This document shows, in pieces, positions 1 through 8,756 of a DNA stretch of 49,516 nt. This DNA is from CAYLHQ01 sp964628935 (GTDB taxonomy: Bacteria; Acidobacteriota; Polarisedimenticolia; Polarisedimenticolales; DASRJG01). A program made the translations under genes and the position numbers. The DNA is taken from contig CAZVOE010000009.1 of NCBI GenBank assembly GCA_964628935.1, positions 1 through 49,516 on the forward strand. Reading direction: 5' to 3'. The stretch's first letter is position 1, and each line of letters starts with the position of its first letter. Below the pieces are notes generated by a model. It saw only the letters and a program-made list of their open reading frames with translations. It searched no databases and had not been told where the DNA came from.

Positions 1-3000
1 CGCTACCCGGACGTCGCGGCGACGCAGATCTGCTTCGTCTACGCGGGCGACATCTGGGTCGCCGCGAAGGGGGGAGGACGGGCAGTGCGCCTGAGCACCC
101 CGCCCGGGGAGGAGTCCTTCCCGCGATTCTCGCCGGACGGAGAGTGGATCGCCTACAGCGCGAACTACGACGGCAACGTCGACGTCTACGTCGTCTCCGC
201 CTCGGGGGGCGTCCCGAAACGGTTGACCTACCACCCGATGCCCGACCGGATGATCGATTGGTACCCGGACGGCCGCTCGATCCTCTTCGCGAGCGCGATG
301 GAGAGCGGCAAGCAGCGGTTCAATCAGCTCTACCGGGTGTCGCGGGACGGCGGAATGCCGGAGAAGCTTCCGCTCCCGTACGGCGAGTTCGGATCGATCG
401 CCGGCGACGGCAAGACCCTCGCGTACATGCCGTTGTCGGTCGACTTCCGCACCTGGAAGCGGTACCGCGGCGGGATGACCTCCGACATTTGGATCTTCGA
501 CCTCGAGACCCTCGCGTCCTCGCTCGTTCCGAACGACGGTTCGAGCGACTCCCAACCGATGTGGCACGGCGACCGGCTCTACTTCCAGTCCGACCGGGGG
601 GAGCCGAAGCGCGCGAACCTCTGGGTCTACGACCGGAAGTCGGGGGAGGTCCGGCAGTTGACCCGCTTCACCGATTACGACATCCGCTTCCCCGCGATCG
701 GCCCCCGGGAGATCGTCTTCGAGCAGGGGGGAAGGTTGCACCTGTACGACCTCGCCGAGGATCGCACCCGCGAGGTCGCGATCGAGGTGGTGACCGACCG
801 GGCGACGCTCAAGCCGCAACGGAAGAGCGTCTCGAAATTCCTCCAGGGCGCCACGATCTCGCCGAGCGGGAAGCGCGCCCTCGTCCAGGCGCGCGGCGAG
901 GTCTTCACCGTCCCGGCGGAGCACGGGCCCGTCGTCAACCTGACCAACTCATCGGGTGCCGCCGAACGGTTCCCCCGCTGGTCGCCCGACGGGAAGGAGA
1001 TCGCATACTGGAGCGACCGCACCGGGGAGTACGAGCTGACCGTCCGCCCGGCCGACGGCGGGGGGGAGGAGAAGACGCTCACGAAGCTCGGTCCCGGTTT
1101 CCGGTACGCTCCGACTTGGTCGCCCGACGGGAAGAGGCTCGTCTTCATCGACCAGGCGATGCGGATTCACCTCGTCGACCGAGCGACGGGGAAGACGGAG
1201 GCGATCGACCGGGCGTTCTACATGTTCGAGGGGGGCCTTCGGAACTTCTCGGTTTCCTGGTCGGCCGACAGCCGGTGGCTCGCATATGACCGCGACCTCG
1301 AGCGCGGCTCGCGCGCCGTCTTTCTGTACGACACCCGCGAGAAGAAGCTCCACCAGGTGACCGAGGGGTTCTACGGCGAGCAGTTTCCGAGCTTCGACCC
1401 GAAGGGGGAGTACCTCTACTTTCTGACCAACCGCCACTTCGAGCCGAGCTACAGCGACTTCGACAACACCTGGATCTACGCCAACACGACCCAGATCGTG
1501 GCGGTGCCGCTCCGGCGCGACGTCGCCTCCCCGCTCGCAGCGCGCAACGACGTCGAGGGGAAGGACGAGACGAAGGAGAAGGAACGGGACAAAGAGGACA
1601 AGAAAGACGGGGACGAGGAAAGGGCCGACGCGAAGGAACCCCCCAAGCCGGTCGCGATCGACCTCGACGGGTTCGAGCGGCGGGCCGTCGTCCTCCCGCC
1701 CAAGCCCGGCAATTTCGGCCGCGTGGTCGGGCTCGATGGGAAAATCCTCTTCTCGCGCCTTCCGAACACCGGATCGAGCGAGAAGAAGGGGACCCTCGCC
1801 TTCTACGATCTCGAAAAGCGCGAGGAGAAAACCGTCCTCGCCGGGATCGACGGCTTCACCGTCTCGGCCGACGGGAAGAAGGTTCTCGTCGCCGTCGACG
1901 GGAAGCTCGCGATCCTCGATGTCGCGCCCGACCAGAAATTCGAGAAGCCCCTGCGGACCGACGAGCTCTCCGCGGAGATCGATCCGGCCGCCGAGTGGCG
2001 CCAGATCTTCCACGACGCCTGGCGTTTCGAGCGCGACTACTTCTATGACCCGAACTTGCACGGCGTCGACTGGGAGGAGATGCGGCGCCGCTACGAGAAA
2101 CTCCTGGACGACGCCGTCACCCGCTGGGACGTCAACTTCGTCCTCGGCGAGCTGATCGCGGAACTCAACGCGTCCCACACCTACCGCGGAGGTGGAGACG
2201 AGGAGGAGGCGCCGGAGGTCGGCGTCGGCCTCCTCGGCGCCGACTTCGCGCTGGAGGACGGGGCCTACCGGATCGCGCGCATCCTCGACGGCGCACCATG
2301 GGACTCGGAGGTGCGCTCGCCCCTCGCCGAGCCGGGGCTCGGCGTCGTGCCCGGCGATTGTCTCCCCGCGGTCAACGGGCAACCGGGCGACCCGGGGAAG
2401 CCGAGCCGGGCGGCCTTCGCCGGGCTCGCGAAGACGACGGTGGAACTGACGCTCCACAAGAGGCCGACGCTCGAAGGGGCGCGCAAGGTGCTCGTCACGA
2501 CGCTCGACGACGAAACGAGGCTCCGGAACCTCGCCTGGATCGAGTCGAACCGGAAGAGGGTCGAAGAGGCGACGGGGGGGAGAGTCGGTTACATCTACGT
2601 CCCTTCCACCGGGATCGACGGCCAGACCGAACTCGTGCGGATGTTCATGGGGCAGTTCGACAAGCCGGCCCTCATCGTGGACGAGCGTTTCAACAACGGC
2701 GGGCAGATCCCCGACCGCTTCGTCGAGCTTCTGAACCGCCCGGTGACGAACTACTGGGCCGTCCGCGACGGCCGCGACTGGCAGTGGCCCCCGGTCGCCC
2801 ACCACGGGCCGAAGGTGATGCTGATCAACGAGTGGAGCGGTTCGGGAGGCGACTGCTTTCCCCTCTACTTCAAGGAGGCGGGGCTCGGCCCCCTCGTCGG
2901 GACGCGCACGTGGGGAGGCTTGATCGGAATCAGCGGATCCCCGGAGTTGATCGACAACGGCGCGGTCACCGTGCCGACCTTCGGCATCTACAGCACCGCG

Positions 3001-3183
3001 GGGGAGTGGATCGTCGAAAACCACGGGGTCGACCCGGACATCGAGGTCGACGACGACCCGACCGCCATGGCCAAGGGAGGCGACCCGCAGCTCGAGCGGG
3101 CGATCGCCGAGGCGCTGCGGCTCCTCGAGGCGAATCCGCCGAAGCGCCCGGAGAAGCCGGCGTACCCCGACCGGTCGAATTGA
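1..3183 (+). CDS. Tricorn-like S41 protease (5' end outside window)
   Basis: Large protease with an N-terminal PD40/WD40-like beta-propeller region and a C-terminal PDZ plus tail-specific (S41) protease domain, as in tricorn. The frame is open from base 1, so the start lies upstream; the GTG at 85 is internal. Propeller blades recur as FSPDGEWIAY, WSPDGKEIAYWS and WSPDGKRLVF. A Lys/Glu/Asp-rich linker lies at about nt 1555-1650. The catalytic histidine is probably in NASHTY (codon 2176), and the nucleophile is the serine of SGSGGD (codon 2842) after NEW. Tricorn-type enzymes degrade peptides, and many bacterial homologues are exported; no signal peptide can be judged because the N-terminus is missing. 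It ends 144 bases before the DUF502 gene. Confidence 0.93.
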   Translation, partial: RYPDVAATQICFVYAGDIWVAAKGGGRAVRLSTPPGEESFPRFSPDGEWIAYSANYDGNVDVYVVSASGGVPKRLTYHPMPDRMIDWYPDGRSILFASAMESGKQRFNQLYRVSRDGGMPEKLPLPYGEFGSIAGDGKTLAYMPLSVDFRTWKRYRGGMTSDIWIFDLETLASSLVPNDGSSDSQPMWHGDRLYFQSDRGEPKRANLWVYDRKSGEVRQLTRFTDYDIRFPAIGPREIVFEQGGRLHLYDLAEDRTREVAIEVVTDRATLKPQRKSVSKFLQGATISPSGKRALVQARGEVFTVPAEHGPVVNLTNSSGAAERFPRWSPDGKEIAYWSDRTGEYELTVRPADGGGEEKTLTKLGPGFRYAPTWSPDGKRLVFIDQAMRIHLVDRATGKTEAIDRAFYMFEGGLRNFSVSWSADSRWLAYDRDLERGSRAVFLYDTREKKLHQVTEGFYGEQFPSFDPKGEYLYFLTNRHFEPSYSDFDNTWIYANTTQIVAVPLRRDVASPLAARNDVEGKDETKEKERDKEDKKDGDEERADAKEPPKPVAIDLDGFERRAVVLPPKPGNFGRVVGLDGKILFSRLPNTGSSEKKGTLAFYDLEKREEKTVLAGIDGFTVSADGKKVLVAVDGKLAILDVAPDQKFEKPLRTDELSAEIDPAAEWRQIFHDAWRFERDYFYDPNLHGVDWEEMRRRYEKLLDDAVTRWDVNFVLGELIAELNASHTYRGGGDEEEAPEVGVGLLGADFALEDGAYRIARILDGAPWDSEVRSPLAEPGLGVVPGDCLPAVNGQPGDPGKPSRAAFAGLAKTTVELTLHKRPTLEGARKVLVTTLDDETRLRNLAWIESNRKRVEEATGGRVGYIYVPSTGIDGQTELVRMFMGQFDKPALIVDERFNNGGQIPDRFVELLNRPVTNYWAVRDGRDWQWPPVAHHGPKVMLINEWSGSGGDCFPLYFKEAGLGPLVGTRTWGGLIGISGSPELIDNGAVTVPTFGIYSTAGEWIVENHGVDPDIEVDDDPTAMAKGGDPQLERAIAEALRLLEANPPKRPEKPAYPDRSN

Positions 3184-3327
3184 GCGGCACTCCGTGACCG
3201 GGTTCCGTGGCGGCGGGGCCTCGACCCCTCGGACCGCGACGCGATCGAGCGGCTCCACGGGGCCGACCCGCGATAGGATCCCTCCGACGCCCGCGCGTCG
3301 CGTGCGGGCGCCGTCGAGGGGAGTGCC

Positions 3328-3942
3328 ATGAGTTCGGAGCCTCGCTTCCTGCGCGTCCTGCGGAACAAGTTCCTGGCGGGACTGATGATTCTGATCCCGA
3401 TCGTGATCACGACGAAGGTGCTGTGGTGGGTTTTCGCCTACGTCGACCAGCACGCCCGCCCGCTCCTCCGGACCCTCTTCGGACGGGACGTCCCGGGGGC
3501 GGGGTTCGCGATCACGGTGGCGATCGTCCTCGTGACGGGGATCCTGTTCTCCGTGCGTCCGCTCAGTCGGTTGCTCGAGGTGCTCGTGGAGGTCCTCGAG
3601 AGCGTCCCGGTCTTCGGCCCCGTGTACGGCACGATCCGCAAGGTGCTCTCGGGCTTCGGGAGCCCCGAGGCGAGGCAGGCCTTCCAACGGTTCGTGCTCG
3701 TGCGCCGCGGGGAGACGCTCCGGCCGGGGTTCCTCACCGGCTCGCTCGTGCTCGCGCGAAAGGACGGGACGACGCAAACCTTGCAATCGGTTTACGTCCC
3801 GACGAACCACCTCTACCTCGGGGACGTCGAGATGCTCCCCGCGACCGACGTCATCCCGACGGAGGTCTCCGTGGAAGACGGGATCGGCCTCGTCCTCTCC
3901 GCCGGCGCCTCGATCCCCCAGGAGGTGCGGGAGCTGCCCTGA
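3328..3942 (+). CDS. DUF502 family membrane protein
   Basis: A 204-residue protein matching the DUF502 family. The N-terminus has a membrane segment (about residues 15-35, LAGLMILIPIVITTKVLWW) and a second at about 55-75 (FAITVAIVLVTGILFSV), followed by the family hallmark SVPVFGPVYGTIRKVL and a soluble C-terminal domain with TGSLVLARKDG and YVPTNHLYLGDVEMLP. The function is not established in bacteria; plant homologues are the COV proteins. The ATG at 3328 follows a purine-rich GAGGGGAG sequence at good spacing. It stands alone and converges on the SUI1 operon. The family assignment is confident; no role is proposed. Confidence 0.88.
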   Translation: MSSEPRFLRVLRNKFLAGLMILIPIVITTKVLWWVFAYVDQHARPLLRTLFGRDVPGAGFAITVAIVLVTGILFSVRPLSRLLEVLVEVLESVPVFGPVYGTIRKVLSGFGSPEARQAFQRFVLVRRGETLRPGFLTGSLVLARKDGTTQTLQSVYVPTNHLYLGDVEMLPATDVIPTEVSVEDGIGLVLSAGASIPQEVRELP

Positions 3943-3978
3943 GGGGGTGGGCGGGGCCCCGCACAAACGCGGGACGGT

Positions 3979-4009
3979 GTGTCCCGGAGTCGCGCGGCGA
4001 GAGGGACAC
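3979..4009. terminator. Candidate hairpin between convergent genes
   Basis: GTGTCCC (3979-3985) pairs with GGGACAC (4003-4009) between the converging DUF502 and SUI1 genes. It has no T tract and a long 17-base loop, so it is only a weak terminator candidate. Confidence 0.25.
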
Positions 4010-4032
4010 CCGGGCCGTTCGATCGGGGGGAA

Positions 4033-4272
4033 TCAACCCTTCACCCGGTATCCACGCGCCGTCAAGAACTCGCGGAGGCGATCGCGTCGGTCCCCCTGCA
4101 ACTCGACGGTTCCTCCGACGACCGAGCCTCCGGTCCCGAGGGCGCGCTTCCATTCGCGCGCGAGCCCCTCGAGGGCGTCGGGTGCTACCGAAAGGTCGTA
4201 GACGACGGTCACCGCCTTCCCGCCGCGGCCCTTCTTTTCGAGCCGGAGCTTCGCGACGGGAGGACCGCTCAC
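4033..4272 (-). CDS. yciH: SUI1/eIF1-like translation factor (YciH family)
   Basis: A 79-residue single-domain SUI1 protein. The family core is clear: an N-terminal LRLEKKGRGGKAVTVVYDL strand-loop, the central LGTGGSVVGGTVELQG segment and the C-terminal FLTARGYRVKG. Bacterial YciH proteins resemble eIF1 and act on translation initiation fidelity. The GTG start overlaps the stop of the upstream YqjK-like gene (GTGA at 4269-4272), so translation is probably coupled. It is the last gene of a four-gene minus-strand operon with the YqjD, YqjE and YqjK relatives, an unusual partner for those membrane proteins. Confidence 0.9.
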   Translation of the reverse strand: MSGPPVAKLRLEKKGRGGKAVTVVYDLSVAPDALEGLAREWKRALGTGGSVVGGTVELQGDRRDRLREFLTARGYRVKG

Positions 4273-4589
4273 GCGCCGGGCCCCGAATCGGCAGCGGTCC
4301 GATCTCCCCGGACGACGCGGTAGGCGTCGAGCGCGAGGGGGGCGTAGCGGACCGTCGCGCCGAGGAACCGCACGACCCGCGAGGGTCCGAGGACCATCAC
4401 GATCCCCGCGACGAGCGCGATCGCCGGCCCGGAGCGGCGGAGCGCGGTGGCGGCGCGCGCGAGCGTCGCGACCCAGGCGACCTCTTCGCGGATCCGCGTC
4501 ACGTGCGCCCCGATCTCGTCCCGCTGCGCGCGGGAACGCTCCACGAGGGCCTCGCGCCGCGCGGCGAGCCCTGCCAGGTGTGACTTCAC
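4269..4589 (-). CDS. YqjK-like small membrane-associated protein
   Basis: A 106-residue protein with an Arg/Glu-rich N-terminal helix (about residues 1-45) and one membrane segment (about 52-68, GPAIALVAGIVMVLGPSRV). Sequence identity to YqjK is hard to judge, but its place directly after the YqjE-like gene and before SUI1 matches the yqjD-yqjE-yqjK order known from enterobacteria. The GTG start at 4589 overlaps the stop of the YqjE-like gene as GTGA and has a GGAG sequence five bases upstream. The function is unknown; anchoring with its operon partners is inferred from order and topology. Confidence 0.7.
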   Translation of the reverse strand: MKSHLAGLAARREALVERSRAQRDEIGAHVTRIREEVAWVATLARAATALRRSGPAIALVAGIVMVLGPSRVVRFLGATVRYAPLALDAYRVVRGDRTAADSGPGA

Positions 4590-4951
4590 CGTCGCTCCTC
4601 GAGGGCCTCGCGATCCCGCTCGAGCTCCGTGAGGCTCGCGTCGAACATGCGGGTCTTCGCTCTCGAGAGCCCGCGCACGTGAAGGTACGAGCCCCCCGCC
4701 CCTGCGAGGAAGACGGCGGCCAAGATCCCCGCGGCGAGGGGACGGTGCGACTCGTCGACGCTCAGAAGGACGAGCACGGCGACGAAGGTGAGCCCGACGA
4801 CCGCGCAGAGGAGCGCCGCGAGGGTCCAGACGAGAACCGCCACGAGCCGCGCGAGTTCTTCCTGGAGCTCGGTCGAGAGGAGCTCGACGCGGTTGTGCAC
4901 CATCGCGACGAGCGTCGCGAGGAGCGCCTTCGACGAGTCGAGAATGCCCAA
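4586..4951 (-). CDS. YqjE/holin-superfamily inner membrane protein
   Basis: A 121-residue protein of the putative Actinobacterial Holin-X/YqjE type. An amphipathic N-terminal helix (HNRVELLSTELQEELARLVA) is followed by two membrane segments (about 37-62 and 74-92) and a charged C-terminal helix ending in ERDREALEERR. Despite the holin label in databases there is no phage context here. The start is a TTG at 4951, eight bases after the YqjD-like stop and without a convincing ribosome binding site, so coupling to the upstream gene is likely. Confidence 0.8.
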   Translation of the reverse strand: MGILDSSKALLATLVAMVHNRVELLSTELQEELARLVAVLVWTLAALLCAVVGLTFVAVLVLLSVDESHRPLAAGILAAVFLAGAGGSYLHVRGLSRAKTRMFDASLTELERDREALEERR

Positions 4952-4959
4952 GGGGCCGC

Positions 4960-5274
4960 TCAGCGACGGTTCGTGAGCGACCCGAGGATGAAGCCGAGGC
5001 CGGCGGGGGGGGCGNNNNNNNNNNCGACCGCCGTCCAGGGGTTCTCGTGGACGTACTCGTCGGTCGATTTCGCGGCCGCTTTCGCGCGGGCGCCGAGCTC
5101 GGCCCCCGCCTCCTTCATCCGCTCGCGCGCGGCGGCGAGCGATTCCTTCGCGCGGGCGCGGACTTGCTCGATCTTCTCCCCGGTCTGGCCGGCGGTCGCG
5201 GCGAGAAGGGCCTCCGCGTCCTCGACGACCACCTTGAGGTCGCGGAGGAGCTTGTCGGTGGTGACCTGTTCCAT
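4960..5274 (-). CDS. YqjD/ElaB-type DUF883 membrane-anchored protein (crosses a gap)
   Basis: DUF883-type protein: a long Ala/Glu-rich helix (VEDAEALLAATAGQTGEKIE onward) followed by the conserved HENPWTAV motif and a C-terminal hydrophobic segment ending in SLTNRR. E. coli relatives attach to the inner membrane and bind ribosomes. The ATG at 5274 is preferred over an upstream in-frame ATG at 5307 because AAGGAG lies six bases before it. Ten Ns (5015-5024) fall exactly at the start of the membrane segment, next to a G8 run, so a few residues there are unknown and the length is approximate. First gene of the yqjDEK-SUI1 operon. Confidence 0.82.
   Translation of the reverse strand: MEQVTTDKLLRDLKVVVEDAEALLAATAGQTGEKIEQVRARAKESLAAARERMKEAGAELGARAKAAAKSTDEYVHENPWTAVXXXXAPPAGLGFILGSLTNRR
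5015..5024. other. Scaffold gap (10 N)
   Basis: Ten Ns adjoining a run of eight Gs inside the DUF883 gene. All four gaps in the window are exactly ten bases, so the length is a placeholder. Confidence 0.95.
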
Positions 5275-5322
5275 CGGATTCTCCTTGTGCGAGAGAGGTT
5301 CCAACACTCTACCGGACAGCCG

Positions 5323-5685
5323 CTACCTTCGCTCCAGGATCTCGATGTCGTACCCGTTCGGGTCTTTGACGAAGATGTATCGGGAGCCGACCTCCGGCCT
5401 GGACCGGCGGTACCACCATCCCTTCGCTTCGACCTCCCGCACCACCGATTCGAGATCGTCGGTCTGGAACGCGAGGTGGCCGAACTGGTCGCCCAGTGTG
5501 TACTCGGACCGTCCGTGGTTATGGGTGAGTTCGATGGTCCGGCCTTCGCCGTCCTCGAGGAAGACGAGCGTCGCCTCGTCGCCGATCGCCTTTCGCCGCA
5601 CCTCCTTCAGGCCGAGGAAATTGCAGTAGAAATCGAGCGTCCGGTCGAGGTCCTTGACGCGGATCATCGTGTGGGCGAGTTCCAA
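5323..5685 (-). CDS. gloA: Lactoylglutathione lyase-like VOC protein (glyoxalase I)
   Basis: A 120-residue vicinal-oxygen-chelate protein with two beta-alpha-beta-beta-beta modules. The expected metal ligands are present: His5 (LAHTMIRVKD), Glu in TIELTHN, His in FGHLAFQ and Glu in YDIEILE. FYCNFLGLKEVRRK and FVKDPNGYDIE are typical of GloA, which isomerises the methylglyoxal-glutathione hemithioacetal. The start is a TTG at 5685 supported by GGAGG seven bases upstream. Other VOC enzymes can look alike, so substrate is inferred. The gene lies 30 bases downstream of the GYD gene and probably shares its transcript. Confidence 0.85.
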   Translation of the reverse strand: MELAHTMIRVKDLDRTLDFYCNFLGLKEVRRKAIGDEATLVFLEDGEGRTIELTHNHGRSEYTLGDQFGHLAFQTDDLESVVREVEAKGWWYRRSRPEVGSRYIFVKDPNGYDIEILERR

Positions 5686-5715
5686 CGGGAGTCCTCCGGG
5701 GCGCCGCTTCAGACG

Positions 5716-6015
5716 CTAGGAAACTTCCTCGAGCACTTTGAGGAAGGTGTCGTAGGGGAGGGCCTGCCAGCTCTCGGCGGTCATCGCCCCTTCCGATCGG
5801 GAGATCAGGGAGACGCGGTGCGCCGTCTCGACGTCGGGGGCCTCGTAGATGTCCATGAAATCGTAAGGGCCCAGGATGGCGTAATGTGCGACCCACTTCA
5901 CGTCGGGACAGCGCTCCTTCACCTTCTTGAGCCAGCCCTTGCCGGTCTTCCGCCGGCCTTCGGCGTCGTGGAGAGTCTCCGGGCCGAGTCGCGACATCAG
6001 GACGAAGGTGGGCAT
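5716..6015 (-). CDS. GYD-domain protein
   Basis: A 99-residue GYD family protein (ferredoxin-like alpha/beta fold; function unknown). It starts MPTFVLMSRLGPETL and carries the family motif as YAILGPYDFMDIYEAPD, followed by a C-terminal helix. The ATG at 6015 is chosen because AAGGAGG precedes it by seven bases; a longer reading from 6126 lacks such a site and has out-of-frame composition. It is followed by the glyoxalase gene on the same strand. Confidence 0.85.
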   Translation of the reverse strand: MPTFVLMSRLGPETLHDAEGRRKTGKGWLKKVKERCPDVKWVAHYAILGPYDFMDIYEAPDVETAHRVSLISRSEGAMTAESWQALPYDTFLKVLEEVS

Positions 6016-6282
6016 GGGGAAACCTCCTTTCCGCAGCAGGTGGAAGTCCCGCCTTCGACATCCTACCCCAGCGATCCGAGAGGGGAGTAGAGTTCGGTCG
6101 CAAGTTCCGGGGACCCTGCGGAGCATGCCGCCTCGCGGAATGAGAAAGGCAAGCCGGCTACGGCGAGGGTCGTGTCATGCGACGGGAGATCGGAATCACC
6201 TTGGCGCTGTGCGCGGTCGTCGGGAGGGCGGGGTTTTGGCGGCGGAGGGTCCGAACAAGGTGCCAGTCCCGGTCCGGTTCGT

Positions 6283-6311
6283 TTGACAACCCCGCCGAGG
6301 AGCGGTACGTC
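6283..6311 (+). promoter_or_regulatory. Candidate sigma-70-type promoter for the BNR protein
   Basis: A perfect TTGACA (6283-6288) is followed by 17 bases and TACGTC (6306-6311), a poor -10. It lies in the 325-base divergent region (6016-6340) between the GYD and BNR genes, 30 bases before the ATG. Nothing else recognisable is seen in that region. Confidence 0.35.
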
Positions 6312-6340
6312 TACCGCTCTTCGTCCTTGGGGGGCCATTC

Positions 6341-8746
6341 ATGAAACGGATCGGAACGGGGCTCGCGTTCGGTGTGCTTCTTGCGTTCGTCCTCGCCGCG
6401 GCTCCGGTGGCCGCGCAGGTTTTCGTCGACTCCGGACGGACCATCGCGGTCGACCCGGCGCGCGGCGTCGACAAGGCGGTCGACTATGCCTCCCTGACCC
6501 GGTATGGGCCTTGGGATGACCGGAACTACGCGCTGACCGCCGCCGATCTCGCCCTTCTCGCGCCGAACGAGGCCGAGCTGCAGGCGCCGATCCCCGCGTT
6601 CTTCCGCGTCGCGCTCCGGAAGGCGAACCCCGATTCGCCGAAGGACGGTCCCGTCCAGTACCCGCGCAGCGCCTTCAACGCGTTCCGGATTCTCCACGGC
6701 GGGTATCTGCTCGACGGCGTTCTTTACCCCGGCACCGCCTGGGTCGGCGGGCGCTACCTCGTCGAGAAAAAGAACGGCATCCCGCAGGAGTCGTTCCCGT
6801 CGGGCGCCGGGTTCGTATCCGGCGAGGTGCGGGTCACGAGCCCGACCGGCGCCGCCGAGTCGGCGATCAAGATCCATCCGACCGACACGAGCAAGGTCGT
6901 GGCCGGCACGAACGGGCCCGGCGGAGGCCAGCAGATGCACTACTCGACCGACGGCGGCGAAACCTGGACACAGGTGCCGCTCCCGTCGAGCGGGACGTGC
7001 TGCGACCCCGCGGTGGACTGGTCGTCCGACGGCCGCTACGCCTACACCACGACCCTCGGGAATTGCGTCTTCGGCTGCGGCGTCTGGTTCTTCCGCTCGG
7101 CCGACGGCGGGGCGACCTGGAACAGCCTCGAGACCGAGACGCCCGGAAACCCGCGTCGCGTGATCGCGTCGTCGGGAGGAGACAAGGAGTTCCTACACGT
7201 CGACAAGTCCCCGACCTCTCCGTACAAGGACAACCTCTACGTCACCTGGCACAACTCGAACGTGATGCAGTTCTCCCGCTCGACCGACTTCGGGAACTCG
7301 TGGACGCCCCAGTCGTTCTCGTCGCTCAGCGAGGACCGGGGGATCGGGAGCGACATCGCGACCGACGCGGTCGGAAACGTCTACTACTTCTGGCCGGCAT
7401 TCAACAGCAAGACGATCCGCCTCCGGAAGTCGACGAACGGCGGCGTGTCCTTCGGTTCGACCGTGATCGTCGCGAACACGCAGGACGGCTACGATTTCGC
7501 GATCCCGGCGATGGAGTCGCGCCGCGCGTTCATCTACGTCGCCGCTGACGCCGACCTTTCGGGCGGCCCGTACCACAACAGCGTGTACGCCGCATGGACC
7601 GACACGACCGCTCCCGAGACGAGCCCAGCCTCGGCGAACCACGCTCGAATCCAGGTCGCCTACTCGCGGGACGGCGGTTCGACCTGGACGACCCGCACTC
7701 CGCACGAGACCGCCGACCAGTCGACGGTCGACCGATTCCACCCCTGGCTCGGCGTGGGACCGGACGGCACGGTCTACGTCGCGTTCTACGACACGCGCCG
7801 AGACACCTCCCGGACGTCGGTCGATTTCTTCTACAGCAAGTCGACCGACGGGGGGCAAACCTGGTCGACTCCCGAGCGCCTCACGACGGCACAATCCCCC
7901 AACATCGCCGACGGGTTCGAGTGGGGGGACTACAACGGTCTCGACGTGGTCATGAGCGACCTGATCACGATCTTCACCGACAACCGGAACGAGTCGGGAG
8001 GGACCGGGGACTCGGTCGACGTCTACGCCGCCGGCCTCACGGCCGGAACCCCCGCCGTCTGCGGGAACGGAACGATCGAGCCCGGAGAGGCTTGCGACGG
8101 GGGGGCCCTCGGCGGAAGGACGTGCGCCGACTTCAACTGCTCCGGTGGTACCCTCGCGTGCAAGACCGACTGCAGCGGGTTCGACACCTCGGCGTGCCTC
8201 GGATGCGTCGCCTGCAATGCGAACGGGACCTGCGAGGCGGGGGAGGACTGCGGGAACTGCGCCTCCGATTGCCCGACGGGGACGACTCCCGGCGCGGTCT
8301 GTGGGAACGGGATCTGCGAGACGGCGAACGGGGAAGACTGCCTGACCTGCCCGGCCGATTGCAACGGGCAGCAGGGAGGCAAGCCTTCCGGCCGCTACTG
8401 CTGTGGGAACGGCGGCGTCAACCCGGTCGGATGTTCGAACGCCGCTTGCACGACCGGGGGATTCGCGTGCACGACGAGCCCGGCTTCGCCGGGCTCGTTC
8501 TGCTGCGGCGACTTCGCGTGCGAGGCCGGAGAGTCCTGCTCGAACTGCTCCCTCGACTGCCGGACGGGAACGGAGAATTGCGCGAACGGCCTCGACGACG
8601 ACTGCAACGGCGCGGCGGACTGCACGGACGCGGCGTGCGCGGGAACTCCGGATTGCGCTCCCGCTCCGTGCGGGGCCGCAGGATCCGCCTGCAGCACGAA
8701 CTCCCAGTGTTGTTCGAACAAGTGTCGCGGGGGAACCTGCCGGTAA
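6341..8746 (+). CDS. Secreted BNR/Asp-box repeat protein with Cys-rich tail
   Basis: An 801-residue exported protein. The signal peptide is MKRIGTGLAFGVLLAFVLAA, cleaved near AQVF. The middle holds at least five Asp boxes of the sialidase/BNR type, such as STDGGETW, SADGGATW, STDFGNSW, SRDGGSTW and STDGGQTW, implying a beta-propeller. From about residue 572 a tail of Cys-rich repeats follows (CGNGTIEPGEACDGG, CGNGICETANGEDC, NGLDDDCNGAADC), similar to tails on myxobacterial surface proteins. No catalytic Arg triad of true sialidases is obvious, so enzyme activity is not claimed. It is single-gene, with a candidate TTGACA promoter upstream and a strong hairpin just after the stop. Confidence 0.85.
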   Translation: MKRIGTGLAFGVLLAFVLAAAPVAAQVFVDSGRTIAVDPARGVDKAVDYASLTRYGPWDDRNYALTAADLALLAPNEAELQAPIPAFFRVALRKANPDSPKDGPVQYPRSAFNAFRILHGGYLLDGVLYPGTAWVGGRYLVEKKNGIPQESFPSGAGFVSGEVRVTSPTGAAESAIKIHPTDTSKVVAGTNGPGGGQQMHYSTDGGETWTQVPLPSSGTCCDPAVDWSSDGRYAYTTTLGNCVFGCGVWFFRSADGGATWNSLETETPGNPRRVIASSGGDKEFLHVDKSPTSPYKDNLYVTWHNSNVMQFSRSTDFGNSWTPQSFSSLSEDRGIGSDIATDAVGNVYYFWPAFNSKTIRLRKSTNGGVSFGSTVIVANTQDGYDFAIPAMESRRAFIYVAADADLSGGPYHNSVYAAWTDTTAPETSPASANHARIQVAYSRDGGSTWTTRTPHETADQSTVDRFHPWLGVGPDGTVYVAFYDTRRDTSRTSVDFFYSKSTDGGQTWSTPERLTTAQSPNIADGFEWGDYNGLDVVMSDLITIFTDNRNESGGTGDSVDVYAAGLTAGTPAVCGNGTIEPGEACDGGALGGRTCADFNCSGGTLACKTDCSGFDTSACLGCVACNANGTCEAGEDCGNCASDCPTGTTPGAVCGNGICETANGEDCLTCPADCNGQQGGKPSGRYCCGNGGVNPVGCSNAACTTGGFACTTSPASPGSFCCGDFACEAGESCSNCSLDCRTGTENCANGLDDDCNGAADCTDAACAGTPDCAPAPCGAAGSACSTNSQCCSNKCRGGTCR

Positions 8747-8756
8747 ACGCCTCGGG

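Noticed and set aside
949..3966. A 1005-codon open frame on the minus strand opposite the tricorn-like protease
   Set aside because: Long antisense frames are expected in GC-rich coding DNA. It has Arg/Pro/Gly-rich composition and no family motifs, while the plus strand has complete S41 motifs.
4586..4951. Prophage holin
   Set aside because: No other phage genes are near; the yqjD-yqjE-yqjK order explains the gene better.
6341..8746. True sialidase
   Set aside because: Asp boxes occur in many propeller proteins, and the sialidase Arg triad and catalytic residues could not be identified.
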